A stretch of 64,000 bases of DNA from Polyangiaceae bacterium (GTDB taxonomy: Bacteria > Myxococcota_A > Polyangia > Polyangiales > Polyangiaceae), in assembly GCA_025936115.1 (NCBI GenBank), contig JAICTZ010000019.1, positions 1 through 64,000 on the forward strand, given 5' to 3'. Under the pieces are notes generated by a model. It was not told the DNA's origin. It saw only the letters and a program-made list of their open reading frames with translations, and did not search any database. Below are positions 43,581-53,364 of this stretch, piece by piece (position 1 is the first letter of the stretch; the number at the start of each line of letters is the position of its first letter). A program made the translations under genes and the position numbers.

Positions 43581-45323
43581 TCAGCTCTCGTTCGGTAGCG
43601 GTTGATCGAAGGCGAGGCCGCTTTGAGCCTCTCCCGCACCGATGCTGCGCCGCCGCTGCACCCAAAGGTGGTTCGAGCCGTCGATCCAGCGCGAGCGAAA
43701 CACGGCGCGCTCCACTTTGAGACCGGCTCTCGGGATCTCTTCTTCCTGGATCTGGTAGTCGTCACCGACGCCCTGGGGCGTCAGGATCTTGCTTTGAGGC
43801 GGCACCGTGCCGAACGTATCGGAAGCCGTCGCCTTGATGGTCGCGCCGACCTCGAGCACGATGTCGGGCGCCGTAGTCTCGATGGGAAAAAGCGGCACCC
43901 AGTTCGCCGGGATTTCGCTCTCCACGCTGTAGCGAAGCGGGTACGGATTGTCGGTCGTCTCCTTCGGCGGAAGGTTGAGGCGAGCCGCGATCTCGCCGTC
44001 TCGCTGGCGCCCCGAGCGCTCCTCGCCGATGAGGCTCGTCGTGATGCGCTCGATGCCGAAAGCCATGTTCGCCGTCTCGTCGCGGCCGAAGCGCACGTCC
44101 TCGAGCACCTGCCCCACTTGCATGGCGGGCCCGGACGACGGGGGTAAGACGAAGTAATCCGCGAGATCGTCGCCGTCGGCGATGCTGAACATCGTCCAAC
44201 GGTCGGTGCCCGCTGCCGTCAACGCGCCCTCCGCCCGCTCGATCAGCGTGAGCTTTCCGAAAACGTCGTAGACGACGATGAAGTCCGTTTTTGCGAGCGT
44301 GCCCACCGCCTGCTCGTAGGGCAGCACGTACCAATCGTTACTGTGAACCAACATGAAATCGGTGATCAAGAGCTTGAGCAGGTCGTCCAGACCCTCGGCG
44401 CTGATGTCGGGCAGGGACAGGGTGCTGTCCTCGAAGTTCCAGAAGCGCGTGGACGGCATGCCGTCGAACTGAACGCGCGCTGGAACGGTGAAGAATCCGA
44501 CCGGATCCGGTGCCGCTTCGCTCGCCGCGGCATTCCTGCTAGCGACGTCGAACGAGAACCACTCGAACTCACCGTCGCTGTTCGGATGCGCGTCGAGCAC
44601 GGCATTGCCCTCGCCCGATGGATCGGCGCCGATCACTTGCAGGCGATATTCGAGGCGCTCCGGCTGCCACGTCGAAGGATCGGAGGTCCCGAGCTCGCCG
44701 TAGATGTCTCGAACACGCGAGAGCAGCCGTCCTAGCGCCCGCTCGATGGCGGCGATTTCGTCGTTGTCGGCCGTGATGTTGCCCGGCACGGAGCCGCCGC
44801 CGTCGACCGTCTTCGCGAGCACGTAGAGCTCGTAACCGTTGAGGACGCGTCCCGAGCAAACGCCCAGAAAACGGCGCGTCGCGCTGTCGACCGGATTGAG
44901 CGACGGGTCGGCGGGCTCGTCGAGCTCGTATTGTTCGGTGTCGTGAAAGGCGGAGACAAGGTCGTCCGTCGCCGTGTCGTCGTCCATCTCCTCGCGCAAG
45001 AGATCGACGAAATCGTTACCGAGCTCGACTTGAAGGCCGATGTCCGGCGCGAAAGGCTCGCGCAGGGTCTGAGGCTCGAGCGGGGCGCCGTCGCTCAAGC
45101 TGACCTCGGTCCCGTCGGGAGCGAGCCAGCGCGGCATGCGCGAAGTGCGTCCGCCGTATTGAACGAAAGCGACGGAGCCGTTGTCCTCGCCGTTGAACTC
45201 CCCGATTTGCCACTGTCGCGTGAGAAACCAGAGCGGATCGCGCACCGGCGCGGTGAGCGTGTACGTGAAATCGTTGTCGCGCGGACGCGGCTCTAGCCGG
45301 TTGTAGAAGGTGACCTCAGCCAT
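43581..45323 (-). CDS. Conserved uncharacterised protein, operon B
   Basis: A 580-aa protein; the ATG at 45323 (MAEVTFYNRLEPRPRD) is preferred over 45344 because the sequence from there resembles homologues I recall. It overlaps the previous stop by eight bases. The marked block is DPLWFLTRQWQIGEFNGED at residues 29-47; other features are a Trp-rich strand pattern, DGMPSTRFWNFEDSTL and a C-terminal block SRWIDGSNHLWVQRRR. No signal peptide or membrane helix. I recognise it as a conserved family seen in other bacteria in clusters with the 1570-aa and 994-aa types, but I know of no function. Confidence 0.75.
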   Translation of the reverse strand: MAEVTFYNRLEPRPRDNDFTYTLTAPVRDPLWFLTRQWQIGEFNGEDNGSVAFVQYGGRTSRMPRWLAPDGTEVSLSDGAPLEPQTLREPFAPDIGLQVELGNDFVDLLREEMDDDTATDDLVSAFHDTEQYELDEPADPSLNPVDSATRRFLGVCSGRVLNGYELYVLAKTVDGGGSVPGNITADNDEIAAIERALGRLLSRVRDIYGELGTSDPSTWQPERLEYRLQVIGADPSGEGNAVLDAHPNSDGEFEWFSFDVASRNAAASEAAPDPVGFFTVPARVQFDGMPSTRFWNFEDSTLSLPDISAEGLDDLLKLLITDFMLVHSNDWYVLPYEQAVGTLAKTDFIVVYDVFGKLTLIERAEGALTAAGTDRWTMFSIADGDDLADYFVLPPSSGPAMQVGQVLEDVRFGRDETANMAFGIERITTSLIGEERSGRQRDGEIAARLNLPPKETTDNPYPLRYSVESEIPANWVPLFPIETTAPDIVLEVGATIKATASDTFGTVPPQSKILTPQGVGDDYQIQEEEIPRAGLKVERAVFRSRWIDGSNHLWVQRRRSIGAGEAQSGLAFDQPLPNES

Positions 45324-48300
45324 CTGCCAATCCCAAAACGTCAACGCCCTGACGCAAGCCCTGCAACGTGGTCGATACCGTATTGTTCGTCTGCGCGTTC
45401 GACGCGAAGACCGCCGTCGGCAGCATCTGGCCGAGCCCGAGGAACTCCTGGTCGACCGCTCGAACGTGCATCAAGTCCATCGTCTGCTCGAGCGAGCCGA
45501 CGAGCTCGTCGAACGACCAGAAGTCGCCGGCAGCGGAGGGTGCCGCGACGAGGATCGTCTGGGGAGCTTGGGAGCGCGGCGAGTCATAGTGCAGCGCGAT
45601 GCCCGTGATTTCCTTGGGATTGGGGATGAGCTCGGACCAGGTGTCGAGCAGGAGGCCCGTCCACGCGGCGGTCGAGTCGAGCGTCGTTCCGTAGCTCAGG
45701 AGTAGGAAGGCGGAGCGGCCCTCCTCGGGCGGCGTCGCGGGGTCGAATGGTAGGCCGAGCCAAGTTTCGTCAGGCTGATACGGCAGCTGCACGATGTCGA
45801 CGCGCGGTCGCGGCAAGCCCGCGGTGCGCGCGTAGAGGTTCAACTTGCGGAAGCGCCCGAGACGCGAACGCGACCGCATGATCTTGTGCAGGTAGCGATC
45901 CGGGGCCTGATCCTTGTCCGGATCGTCCGTCGCGTTGTCGAGCAGCGTGTTCCGTGCTCCGAGCGACAGCCCGAGCTCGTCCGCTCCCGGCGGGTCGACC
46001 AGCGGTAGCGCCACGAAGCTCGCTCCGAATACTGCTTTGAGCAATGCCGCGCCCGCATCGAGCAGCGCTTGGTAATCGGCGGACGAGGGATCGTCGATGG
46101 CTTCGGGAAACGCGGCGATGCGCTTGTCGAGCTCGGCGAGGACGGCATTGGCCTGCGCGGTGAGTGCGGTGTCGTTGAACTGCGGCTCCGGAAACGCCGA
46201 CTGGGGCAAGTATTGCGATGCGGCAAGGAGCTTCGCCGCAATGCCGCTACTCGAGCCGATCGCGGTGTTCAGGTCGGCTCGCACCGTCTTGAGGTCACTC
46301 GCGGCGAAGCTCGCTCGCTGGTAGAAGAGCTCGGCGCGCTCGTGCACCGCGGGCTCGGTGGTTTCATCGGCGAACACCGTGTCGCCCTCGTCCTGCGCCA
46401 AGAGATCCCGCAACCCGAACGCGCGCGAGTCGCCGAGCACGGTGTTGGCGGTGTTCAGGACCTCGAGGATCTCGGGGAAGCTGCGCCCGCCGGCGCCGCC
46501 CGGCGTGTAGAGCACTTTGAAGCGCACCGGCGTCTCGTCGGGAGCACGATTCGGATCGGCAAGGCCCGCTGCGATGATGTAGCGGTCGAGGATCGCGCCC
46601 TTACCCGATTGCGCGATGACCTCGGCGAGGGACAACAGATCGAGCGGATGCAGTCCGAGGTCGCTCAGGCGAATGGTGACGCTCTCGAGCACCACGGGCG
46701 TACCGCCTTCGTCGTGAGTGCTCGTGATGACGTTGCCGTCTGCGTCGAGGTACTGCAGATCCGCGCTCACTGCCGTGGGATCGCCGATGAGCTGGCCGAG
46801 CCACGCGTCGAGCACCGGCTCCGCAGTCGCGCGCGGCGTCGCCGCCGGCCACCCATCGGGCAGGGTCGGTCCCGCACCGTCCTGGAACACGAGCATCACG
46901 CGATGGGCGAGCCCCGTCCCGCCGCGCGCACTGCGTGAAATCATGGTATCGGGCGGCTGCATGCCCTCCACGACATTGCGAATGGTCGGCACCGCGGCGT
47001 CCGTATTGCCCCGGACGAGCTGGAAGATACCCTCGGCCGTCAGCAGATCCGCCGTGGCGTCGTACATCTCGTTCAAGCGATCGAGCTCTCCGGCGAGGAT
47101 TCCGTGCAGCATCGTGCCGACGACGGGCAGCCCGTTCGTGCCCCACGGGATCTGATTCTGATCGTACGCGCGCAGGAGCAGCGACCCGTCGACGACGTTC
47201 CGCGCGGCTATCGACTCCGCGGGTACGTCGGGGTCCTCACCACCCTTGTCCGCAACGAGTGGATAGAGATTCCGGAGCGTGAAGCGAAGTTGCTCGACGC
47301 CGCCTACGCCGCCGTACGCATCGTGCAGCGCCCGCTCGAGCTCGTAGCCGAGCAAGGCGCCCACGGGTTGTCCGTTGCGCACGCCCTCGAACAACCGCCG
47401 TCCGTTGCGCACGCGGCGCGACGAGAGATCGATGGCGTAGGTAGCGGGGCTATCGGCCTTGACGCTCAGGTGGCCGTTGCGCAGGACGGCGGCCGCCGAG
47501 GCGTGGCTCATCGAGGGCGTGTGCACGAAGCCGCCGTTGTGCTCCTGCGTTTCTACCGTACCGACGCCGGGGAGGTCCTGCGTCGCGCGGGACGTCGGGC
47601 GCACTTCCTCGAGCCAGCCGTAGGCGCCGATGAACGTTCCCGTCGGCTTGAGTTGAGTTCGCACTTCTTCGTCGCGTAGGGCGGCGATGCGGCGGGCCGC
47701 GAAACCGCCGATCCAAGCGTCGAGCCGGTGCGACGTGAGGTCGAGAGCTTCGGTGAAGAGCCGCTCGAGCTCGGCGCTGCTCGCGCTGGCGAGGGCGAAC
47801 AGCGCGTTCAGATGACCGCCGGCCAGATTGCCAGGCGGAATCGGGTAAAGCTGCGTCAGGATCGACGGCGGCGCGCTGATGCTCGGAATGTGGAAAATTT
47901 CCGGGTCGTCCCAGGTCGTCGGCGGAACGAGGTAGTCGTCATGATACGCGCGCACGTACTCGATGAGCGTCGAGTGCCTGAGCACGGCGTAGAGCAAGTT
48001 CGGATTATCCGGCTTTCCGTCGACGTTCTCTTCGGTCAAGTGCTGAATGTCGGCAGTCGCGATGCCGTAAATGAAGTTCGGCGAGAGCTGGGCGTCTTCG
48101 TTCAGGGTGCTCGCCACGACGTCACCCGTGAAGAGCGGTGCTTGTTGCTGGAACCAGGACATCCCGATGCGCGGGCGCCAGTCGGAGTGGCCGATGACTC
48201 CATAACTATCGCTGCAGCTCGCCGCGAGGTGCTCGAGCAGGCCGCTCACGTCGATGCCGAGGAAGTGCTGCAAGAGCCACAATACGGGCGCTCCCACGCC

Positions 48301-50028
48301 CGTGCGAACGCGGAATTCGCGCGCACTCGGGTACGTCGACAGCACGAGGGCCACGTCGATGTCGGGGTTCGCGGGGCCGCCGGCAATCCGCGGCACCTTG
48401 CTGACCCCTTCTTTCCAGACGTCGAGCAGCGCCTTGAGCGGCTCGAGCCACGCGAGCTCGAGCTTCGAGGCGCGGTCCTCCTGGTCCGACAGTGGCACGC
48501 CGATATCGCGTCGGGCCCAATGCTTGAGCGAGCACACCGGCAAGACGCCATACGGCGTTTCCCCGACGCGAAACGCCGGCGCTACGCCGCGCCCGAGCAC
48601 GTATTTCTCGAAGTACGCCCGGGCATCGGCGATCTTGTCCTTGCTGAAGGGGGTCGGTGCGCCCGGCAGCCCCGGCGCCATCAGCTGTCGCGCGAAATAG
48701 CCGAGCGTGCCCGGCCAAAGCACCTGATTCATGCTCTGCGCGCGAGCGACGTCGTGCTCGTAACCGCGATCGACGTTCGCGAACACGCCGCTCGGCACGC
48801 CGAGCGCCATGCCCAAGAAGTGGCCGTCCGAGTCGTGCGGCAGGCAATGGTGGGAAAACTCACGGTCGAGCGGAGCGCGCGTGCGTTCGATGCCGTAACT
48901 TACCTGCCCGGCGTTCTCGCGCGGCGGATAGAGCGTCGGCTGGTTTTCGCTGTTGTTGGTGGGAGACCCCTGGCGCACGATGGCGAGCCCCCGCGTGTAA
49001 TGGTGCGCGTCCATCAGCTGCTCGAGCAGCCGCGACCCGTCGGACAGGCTGATGGACGATTTGACACCCACGACGATGATGCGGTCGAAGCCGGCGCTCG
49101 CGTTCGCGATCTCGACGCCCATGCCGATCGCGACTGCGCGCTCGAAATCGATGCTCCAGCGCAGGCGATCGTCGACCTTGTGCGGCACGTTCGACAATTG
49201 CGAAATGTCACTCTCTTGCGCCTTCGGATCCGGCGTCATCGCGAGCGGCTCGACGACGGGATTTCCGAGCGTGACGTTACGGTTGCCGCCCTGGTAGGTG
49301 ATCACCGCGAAGCGGTCCGGTAAGACGCCCTCGCCCGGTCGGGTCCAGTTCGCCGAACGCAGCTGGATGTCCTGGGGGAAGAAGAGATCGGTGCCCTGCC
49401 CGCCGTAGATGGTCCCGCCGCAGGTGAAGCTCGACGCGTACCAGAGCGAGCTCGGCCCCGGGTCGCCGAACACGGGCAGCATCTGCCGGAGGACGTACGC
49501 CGAGCGCTGGACGCCGAAACGGGCGACCATATCCCGCCAGAGCTCGGTCTCGTTGTTCTTTTCGTTGAGCTCCGTGTAGTAGGCGATCGCCGCGTCCCGC
49601 TCGGCCACGGTGAGCGCTCGCTCGTGCGTGTTCAAAAAGATTTCGTCCGGGAAGATACGGACCTTGAGCACGCTACCGTCGAAGCGCGTCTCGAGCCGCA
49701 CCGGCAGGAGCACGATGGGAGCCGACGCTTCGAGTCGGCCGACGTCCGCCTCGGCGGCGGCATCGGCGCTTTCGTCGTAAGGGAGAAAGTCGGCGATGGC
49801 GGTCTGAAGATCGGCCAAGCGCTGCGCTTCCTCGCTGCGAGCGTCCTTGAAGTCGTTCTCGGCGGCGGTGAACGCGTCTTGCGCCGTCCCGGGGTCGCTC
49901 GTCTTGCGTTTCGCTTCGCGCAGCGCGTCGCGCGCGAGTTCGTAGAGATAAAGTTTGTCGACGAGGTTCCGCCGCGCATCGGCCAGGGCCGTGCGGGCGA
50001 GCTCGACGTTGGCACGGGGTGTCGGCAT
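45316..50028 (-). CDS. Giant conserved uncharacterised protein, operon B
   Basis: A 1570-aa cytoplasmic-type protein. An N-terminal coiled coil (residues 8-80, many Ala/Arg/Glu) is followed by IVLLPVRLETRF (105-116) and VRIFPDEIFLNTHERALT (123-140), a phrase I associate with this family. GMSWFQQQAPLFTGD, RNLYPLVADKGGEDPDV and PYQPDETWLGLPFDP mark later conserved regions. Mixed alpha/beta throughout; no signal peptide, no membrane segment, no known catalytic motif. It starts nine bases after the 994-aa gene and overlaps the 580-aa gene. Length and position suggest the main scaffold of the system. Confidence 0.8.
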   Translation of the reverse strand: MPTPRANVELARTALADARRNLVDKLYLYELARDALREAKRKTSDPGTAQDAFTAAENDFKDARSEEAQRLADLQTAIADFLPYDESADAAAEADVGRLEASAPIVLLPVRLETRFDGSVLKVRIFPDEIFLNTHERALTVAERDAAIAYYTELNEKNNETELWRDMVARFGVQRSAYVLRQMLPVFGDPGPSSLWYASSFTCGGTIYGGQGTDLFFPQDIQLRSANWTRPGEGVLPDRFAVITYQGGNRNVTLGNPVVEPLAMTPDPKAQESDISQLSNVPHKVDDRLRWSIDFERAVAIGMGVEIANASAGFDRIIVVGVKSSISLSDGSRLLEQLMDAHHYTRGLAIVRQGSPTNNSENQPTLYPPRENAGQVSYGIERTRAPLDREFSHHCLPHDSDGHFLGMALGVPSGVFANVDRGYEHDVARAQSMNQVLWPGTLGYFARQLMAPGLPGAPTPFSKDKIADARAYFEKYVLGRGVAPAFRVGETPYGVLPVCSLKHWARRDIGVPLSDQEDRASKLELAWLEPLKALLDVWKEGVSKVPRIAGGPANPDIDVALVLSTYPSAREFRVRTGVGAPVLWLLQHFLGIDVSGLLEHLAASCSDSYGVIGHSDWRPRIGMSWFQQQAPLFTGDVVASTLNEDAQLSPNFIYGIATADIQHLTEENVDGKPDNPNLLYAVLRHSTLIEYVRAYHDDYLVPPTTWDDPEIFHIPSISAPPSILTQLYPIPPGNLAGGHLNALFALASASSAELERLFTEALDLTSHRLDAWIGGFAARRIAALRDEEVRTQLKPTGTFIGAYGWLEEVRPTSRATQDLPGVGTVETQEHNGGFVHTPSMSHASAAAVLRNGHLSVKADSPATYAIDLSSRRVRNGRRLFEGVRNGQPVGALLGYELERALHDAYGGVGGVEQLRFTLRNLYPLVADKGGEDPDVPAESIAARNVVDGSLLLRAYDQNQIPWGTNGLPVVGTMLHGILAGELDRLNEMYDATADLLTAEGIFQLVRGNTDAAVPTIRNVVEGMQPPDTMISRSARGGTGLAHRVMLVFQDGAGPTLPDGWPAATPRATAEPVLDAWLGQLIGDPTAVSADLQYLDADGNVITSTHDEGGTPVVLESVTIRLSDLGLHPLDLLSLAEVIAQSGKGAILDRYIIAAGLADPNRAPDETPVRFKVLYTPGGAGGRSFPEILEVLNTANTVLGDSRAFGLRDLLAQDEGDTVFADETTEPAVHERAELFYQRASFAASDLKTVRADLNTAIGSSSGIAAKLLAASQYLPQSAFPEPQFNDTALTAQANAVLAELDKRIAAFPEAIDDPSSADYQALLDAGAALLKAVFGASFVALPLVDPPGADELGLSLGARNTLLDNATDDPDKDQAPDRYLHKIMRSRSRLGRFRKLNLYARTAGLPRPRVDIVQLPYQPDETWLGLPFDPATPPEEGRSAFLLLSYGTTLDSTAAWTGLLLDTWSELIPNPKEITGIALHYDSPRSQAPQTILVAAPSAAGDFWSFDELVGSLEQTMDLMHVRAVDQEFLGLGQMLPTAVFASNAQTNNTVSTTLQGLRQGVDVLGLADG

Positions 50029-50037
50029 CTCGGCTCT

Positions 50038-53022
50038 TCAGGGCTCCTGGGGGAGCATGGCTGTCCCCTGGATTCCGAGGCGGAACGGCAGGAGAAAGGT
50101 TTCGTGGGCGAAGTGCGCAGCGCTCGTTGCGAACGTCGCGACGGGGTCGTTCGTTTCGTCGTCCCGGATGAAGAAGTTCGACGGCGTCGTGAACGTCTGA
50201 GTCGCCAGATTGGCGCCTTCCTCGGCGAACTTCGGCTCGCCCGGCTGTTCCTGCAGCACGAAGTACCAAGACTCGTCCTCGCGAATCTCGTCCGCCGTGA
50301 GATCGAAGCCGTAGAATGCCGTATCCGGCTTGAGTAAGGCGTAGAACACGGGGTGTCGCTGCTCGCCGATCAGCGTCTTGCCGCCCCCCGTCCCGTCCTG
50401 CGTCTTCTGTGCGTAGACGATCACGTTAGGATACTTCTGAATCAGCTGAGCTCTGACGACCAAGACGAGAAATGGCTGATCGCCGTTCGGTCCCGCCAAG
50501 GGCCGCGGACTATTGCCGCCGAGCGGCGCGTTCGGATCCCACTCCCTGAAGACTTTGATGTCACGCAACTGCTCGGGCGGCAGCGTCGATCCGTTCGCGA
50601 GAACGTGGCCCGAGACATCCCAAAACTGCCGGAAATACGTGCCACGCTGGTCGGTCGGAAACTCGTTCCACAAGAGCTCGCGCGTCATCTCGTGATTGAG
50701 GCCCGTCATGTAGGCTTCGATGAAGCGCTGGTTCGCGACGGCGAGGCCCACCGTGTCCTTCTTGATGGTGCTGAGGCCCGGCAGGATCCACTCTCCGGAA
50801 ATGCGAGAGAGCGGTTCGTACATCGGTTGCTCGTAATCGGGCGGAGCAAAGATCGGCTCGAGTTCGTCCACGGGGTTCCAAACGACGTTGACGGTCACTC
50901 GACTCTTCAGCCGAAGACCGACCGTCAACTCGGGCTCGATGGTCGCGATGATCGTTTCCTTGCACTCGGGCAGCGTCATCGGAGGGGGGCAGGTCAGCGC
51001 CGGCGGCGGTGCGATGGCGTTGAACAGCGCGATGAGCGCCGAGCGCACGGCGGCGGCATCGGCGTTGTCGGCGCTACCATTCGAAACGGCGGGCGTCGGG
51101 ATCGGGTTCGGCAGTGCCAGCGCGGCAGTGAAGGAGAAACGCGGCGGCACGGCTGCGATATCGGCCGCCGTGAGCGTGCCGTGTCGCCACTTGCAGCGGC
51201 GCCGCACGTCATCCGGATTGTTCGCGATGTAGATGAGCAGAATCGCGAAGCGCAGCGTCTTGAGCGCGATCCACCAGCAATCGCCGTTTTGGCTGATCAG
51301 GAGCTTACGAACCACCCAGAGCAGCAAGAGGCCCCAAAAGAGCGTGACGCTGCTGCCCAGGCCGATGAGCGTTTCGATCTGATCGCAGCGCAGCCCGTCG
51401 CGCGGATCCTCACCGGTGGGCAGCCCCCCGGGCGGCGACGGCTCCGGCGCGGGGCGCAGGCAACGTCCATCGTTCAGTAAGTCGATGATCCCGGCGAGCG
51501 GACTCGTGAGCGCCTGTCGCCCCTGCACGAGCCCGATGGGCCCGCGCGCCCGCGTCCAGCGCACCCATTGCGACGACATGAACCCCGGGACGATCGGGCT
51601 CGACTTGAGCTTGCCGCAAATGGTCTTGTCACCGCAGGTGATGAAGGCGTGCAGGCGCAACGTCCAGAAATAGGCGCGCTGGAGCGAAGCCGTACTGACG
51701 TGTCGCTTGTAGATGCGCTGGAGCGTGCCGCGACCGAGCTGCAGCACGCGGTACATGTCGTTGATGGTGCGGAGCTCGTCGACCTGGTCCCAGCCGCTCG
51801 CGAGCAGCGCCTGCTCTTCGCGCTGAATCACCTTGGTGCCGAGCCCGGCCGCGACGCGGTTTCTCGGGTCGGAGTTGAGGTCGTTGAACCAGCGTGGATT
51901 CGTGCCCGCCGGCTGTGGCTGGTTCAGCTCATCGTCGGCGGCGTACCACTGGCCGTAGAGCGGCGGGACGAGGATCGGATCGCCCGCGCCGGCGTCGGCC
52001 TCCGCCGGTGCGTTCACGAGCTTCGTGAATTTCGTCAAGAACGCTTGACGATCCGCGCTGGGCCAAACGGGCGCAGGTGCTTCGGCGGCGGCCACCGACA
52101 TGAGCGCGCCTTCGGCCGGCAACGAATTCGTCGGGACGGCGTTGGGCGCCGCGGGGTCGAGACCGAGCCCTGCGTCGGAAACGTCCATGTCCCGGCGCCC
52201 GAGCGTCGCGGGGAACACCGCCGGCTCGATCAGTCTCGCGAGCTGTTCGAAGCTCCCCGCCGTGCTCGTCGCGAAGCGCCACGAGAAGTAGACGGGCAGC
52301 TGTATGACGCCGCCGCCACTCGTATCCCACGCGGCCAGACCGTCGACGTCCGCCGGGTCCTTGCCGAGCCCTGCGAGGCGGCCCCGCTCGAACGTCGGCA
52401 CCAAACACGCGTAGTATTCCGTATTCTGCTGCAATAACCGCGAAGACATGATGCGCGCGACGAATTGACCGCGCGGCCCCGCCAGTTGCTCTTTGATCGC
52501 GGTATCGCCCAGCCCGCTGCCGGAGAATTGTGTATGCGCGAACGCCCAGAGGTCGCCCGGGGGCGGCAGGCTCGTGGCGGGCGCGTTCAGGACGGCCAGC
52601 TTCTGCTCAGGAGTGGGAGCGTCGAGCGTCGCTTCGGCAGTCGGCACGACGACGAGCGACAGCCAAGGGCGAAGCTGATCGGTCCCGTCGGCGATCACGC
52701 CGGCCTCCATCGCCGGCGTGTAACGCCAGGGCAGATCGGCCTGGTCCATCTCCACGAGCGCATACGGGACGTACTCGGCGTCGAAGTCGTCCGGCTTCGG
52801 CACGGTGCGCACAATCACGCTCGGATCGAGCCCGACGATGTCGCCGGGACCGACGAGGGTCAGAGTTGGATTCGCGGTGAGCACCTCGCCGGCAGTCGAC
52901 TCGATCCCGAGACTCAGTGCCGCCTGCGACACGCTCCCGCCAGGGCCGCCCTCCGTCGCCAACAGAGACGTGGCAAGTCCACGCCGCACGAAAGAAGCGA
53001 ACGAAAGCGTCGCGTCAGCCAT
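50038..53022 (-). CDS. Large conserved uncharacterised protein with hydrophobic Cys-containing insert
   Basis: A 994-aa protein, the first gene of operon B. The N-terminal half (YVPYALVEMDQADLPWRYTP, YYACLVPTFERGRLAGLG) and the C-terminal half (EWILPGLSTIKKDTVGLAVAN, ELLWNEFPTDQRGTYFRQFW near 777-797, ETFLLPFRLGIQGTAML at the end) match a conserved family of unknown function. Between them, residues about 460-680, lies an insert with many Cys and one long hydrophobic segment (VTLFWGLLLLWVVRKLLI, then FAILLIYIANN, about 553-597). No signal peptide. It might be membrane-bound, or the stretch may be a buried helical part. Confidence 0.78.
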   Translation of the reverse strand: MADATLSFASFVRRGLATSLLATEGGPGGSVSQAALSLGIESTAGEVLTANPTLTLVGPGDIVGLDPSVIVRTVPKPDDFDAEYVPYALVEMDQADLPWRYTPAMEAGVIADGTDQLRPWLSLVVVPTAEATLDAPTPEQKLAVLNAPATSLPPPGDLWAFAHTQFSGSGLGDTAIKEQLAGPRGQFVARIMSSRLLQQNTEYYACLVPTFERGRLAGLGKDPADVDGLAAWDTSGGGVIQLPVYFSWRFATSTAGSFEQLARLIEPAVFPATLGRRDMDVSDAGLGLDPAAPNAVPTNSLPAEGALMSVAAAEAPAPVWPSADRQAFLTKFTKLVNAPAEADAGAGDPILVPPLYGQWYAADDELNQPQPAGTNPRWFNDLNSDPRNRVAAGLGTKVIQREEQALLASGWDQVDELRTINDMYRVLQLGRGTLQRIYKRHVSTASLQRAYFWTLRLHAFITCGDKTICGKLKSSPIVPGFMSSQWVRWTRARGPIGLVQGRQALTSPLAGIIDLLNDGRCLRPAPEPSPPGGLPTGEDPRDGLRCDQIETLIGLGSSVTLFWGLLLLWVVRKLLISQNGDCWWIALKTLRFAILLIYIANNPDDVRRRCKWRHGTLTAADIAAVPPRFSFTAALALPNPIPTPAVSNGSADNADAAAVRSALIALFNAIAPPPALTCPPPMTLPECKETIIATIEPELTVGLRLKSRVTVNVVWNPVDELEPIFAPPDYEQPMYEPLSRISGEWILPGLSTIKKDTVGLAVANQRFIEAYMTGLNHEMTRELLWNEFPTDQRGTYFRQFWDVSGHVLANGSTLPPEQLRDIKVFREWDPNAPLGGNSPRPLAGPNGDQPFLVLVVRAQLIQKYPNVIVYAQKTQDGTGGGKTLIGEQRHPVFYALLKPDTAFYGFDLTADEIREDESWYFVLQEQPGEPKFAEEGANLATQTFTTPSNFFIRDDETNDPVATFATSAAHFAHETFLLPFRLGIQGTAMLPQEP

Positions 53023-53364
53023 GCTGCCCCGAAGTGCCGCCAGTGCTCGTGATCACTCGATACCGCACCTTCCACCGCATTCGCCCTTCCAGCGGCGAAC
53101 GCTCCATCCGACTCGATCGGACCACGGATGCTGCGCTGTCGCCAGCACTCACTGCACCTCCGATGCACAAAGGATTTCGATTGTCCGCGTCAGCGACCGC
53201 GCGTTCGCGGGCACGTCACGCTGCCGCTCGCCGCGTCATCGAACACTCGGCGAATCACGCCGGCCAACGTGCGCGCGCATTACGCGACGTCCGGCCCGTA
53301 GCAGAGCTCTAGACGGCGGTGAGTAGCCACGCATCCGTGCCGAATGCTACGCTTCGGCTGCACC
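53023..53364. other. 342-base divergent intergenic region
   Basis: Lies between the start of the 994-aa gene (minus) and the start of the propeller lipoprotein (plus). Both promoters should be here. I see no clear -35/-10 pair, repeats or RNA gene. Confidence 0.5.
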
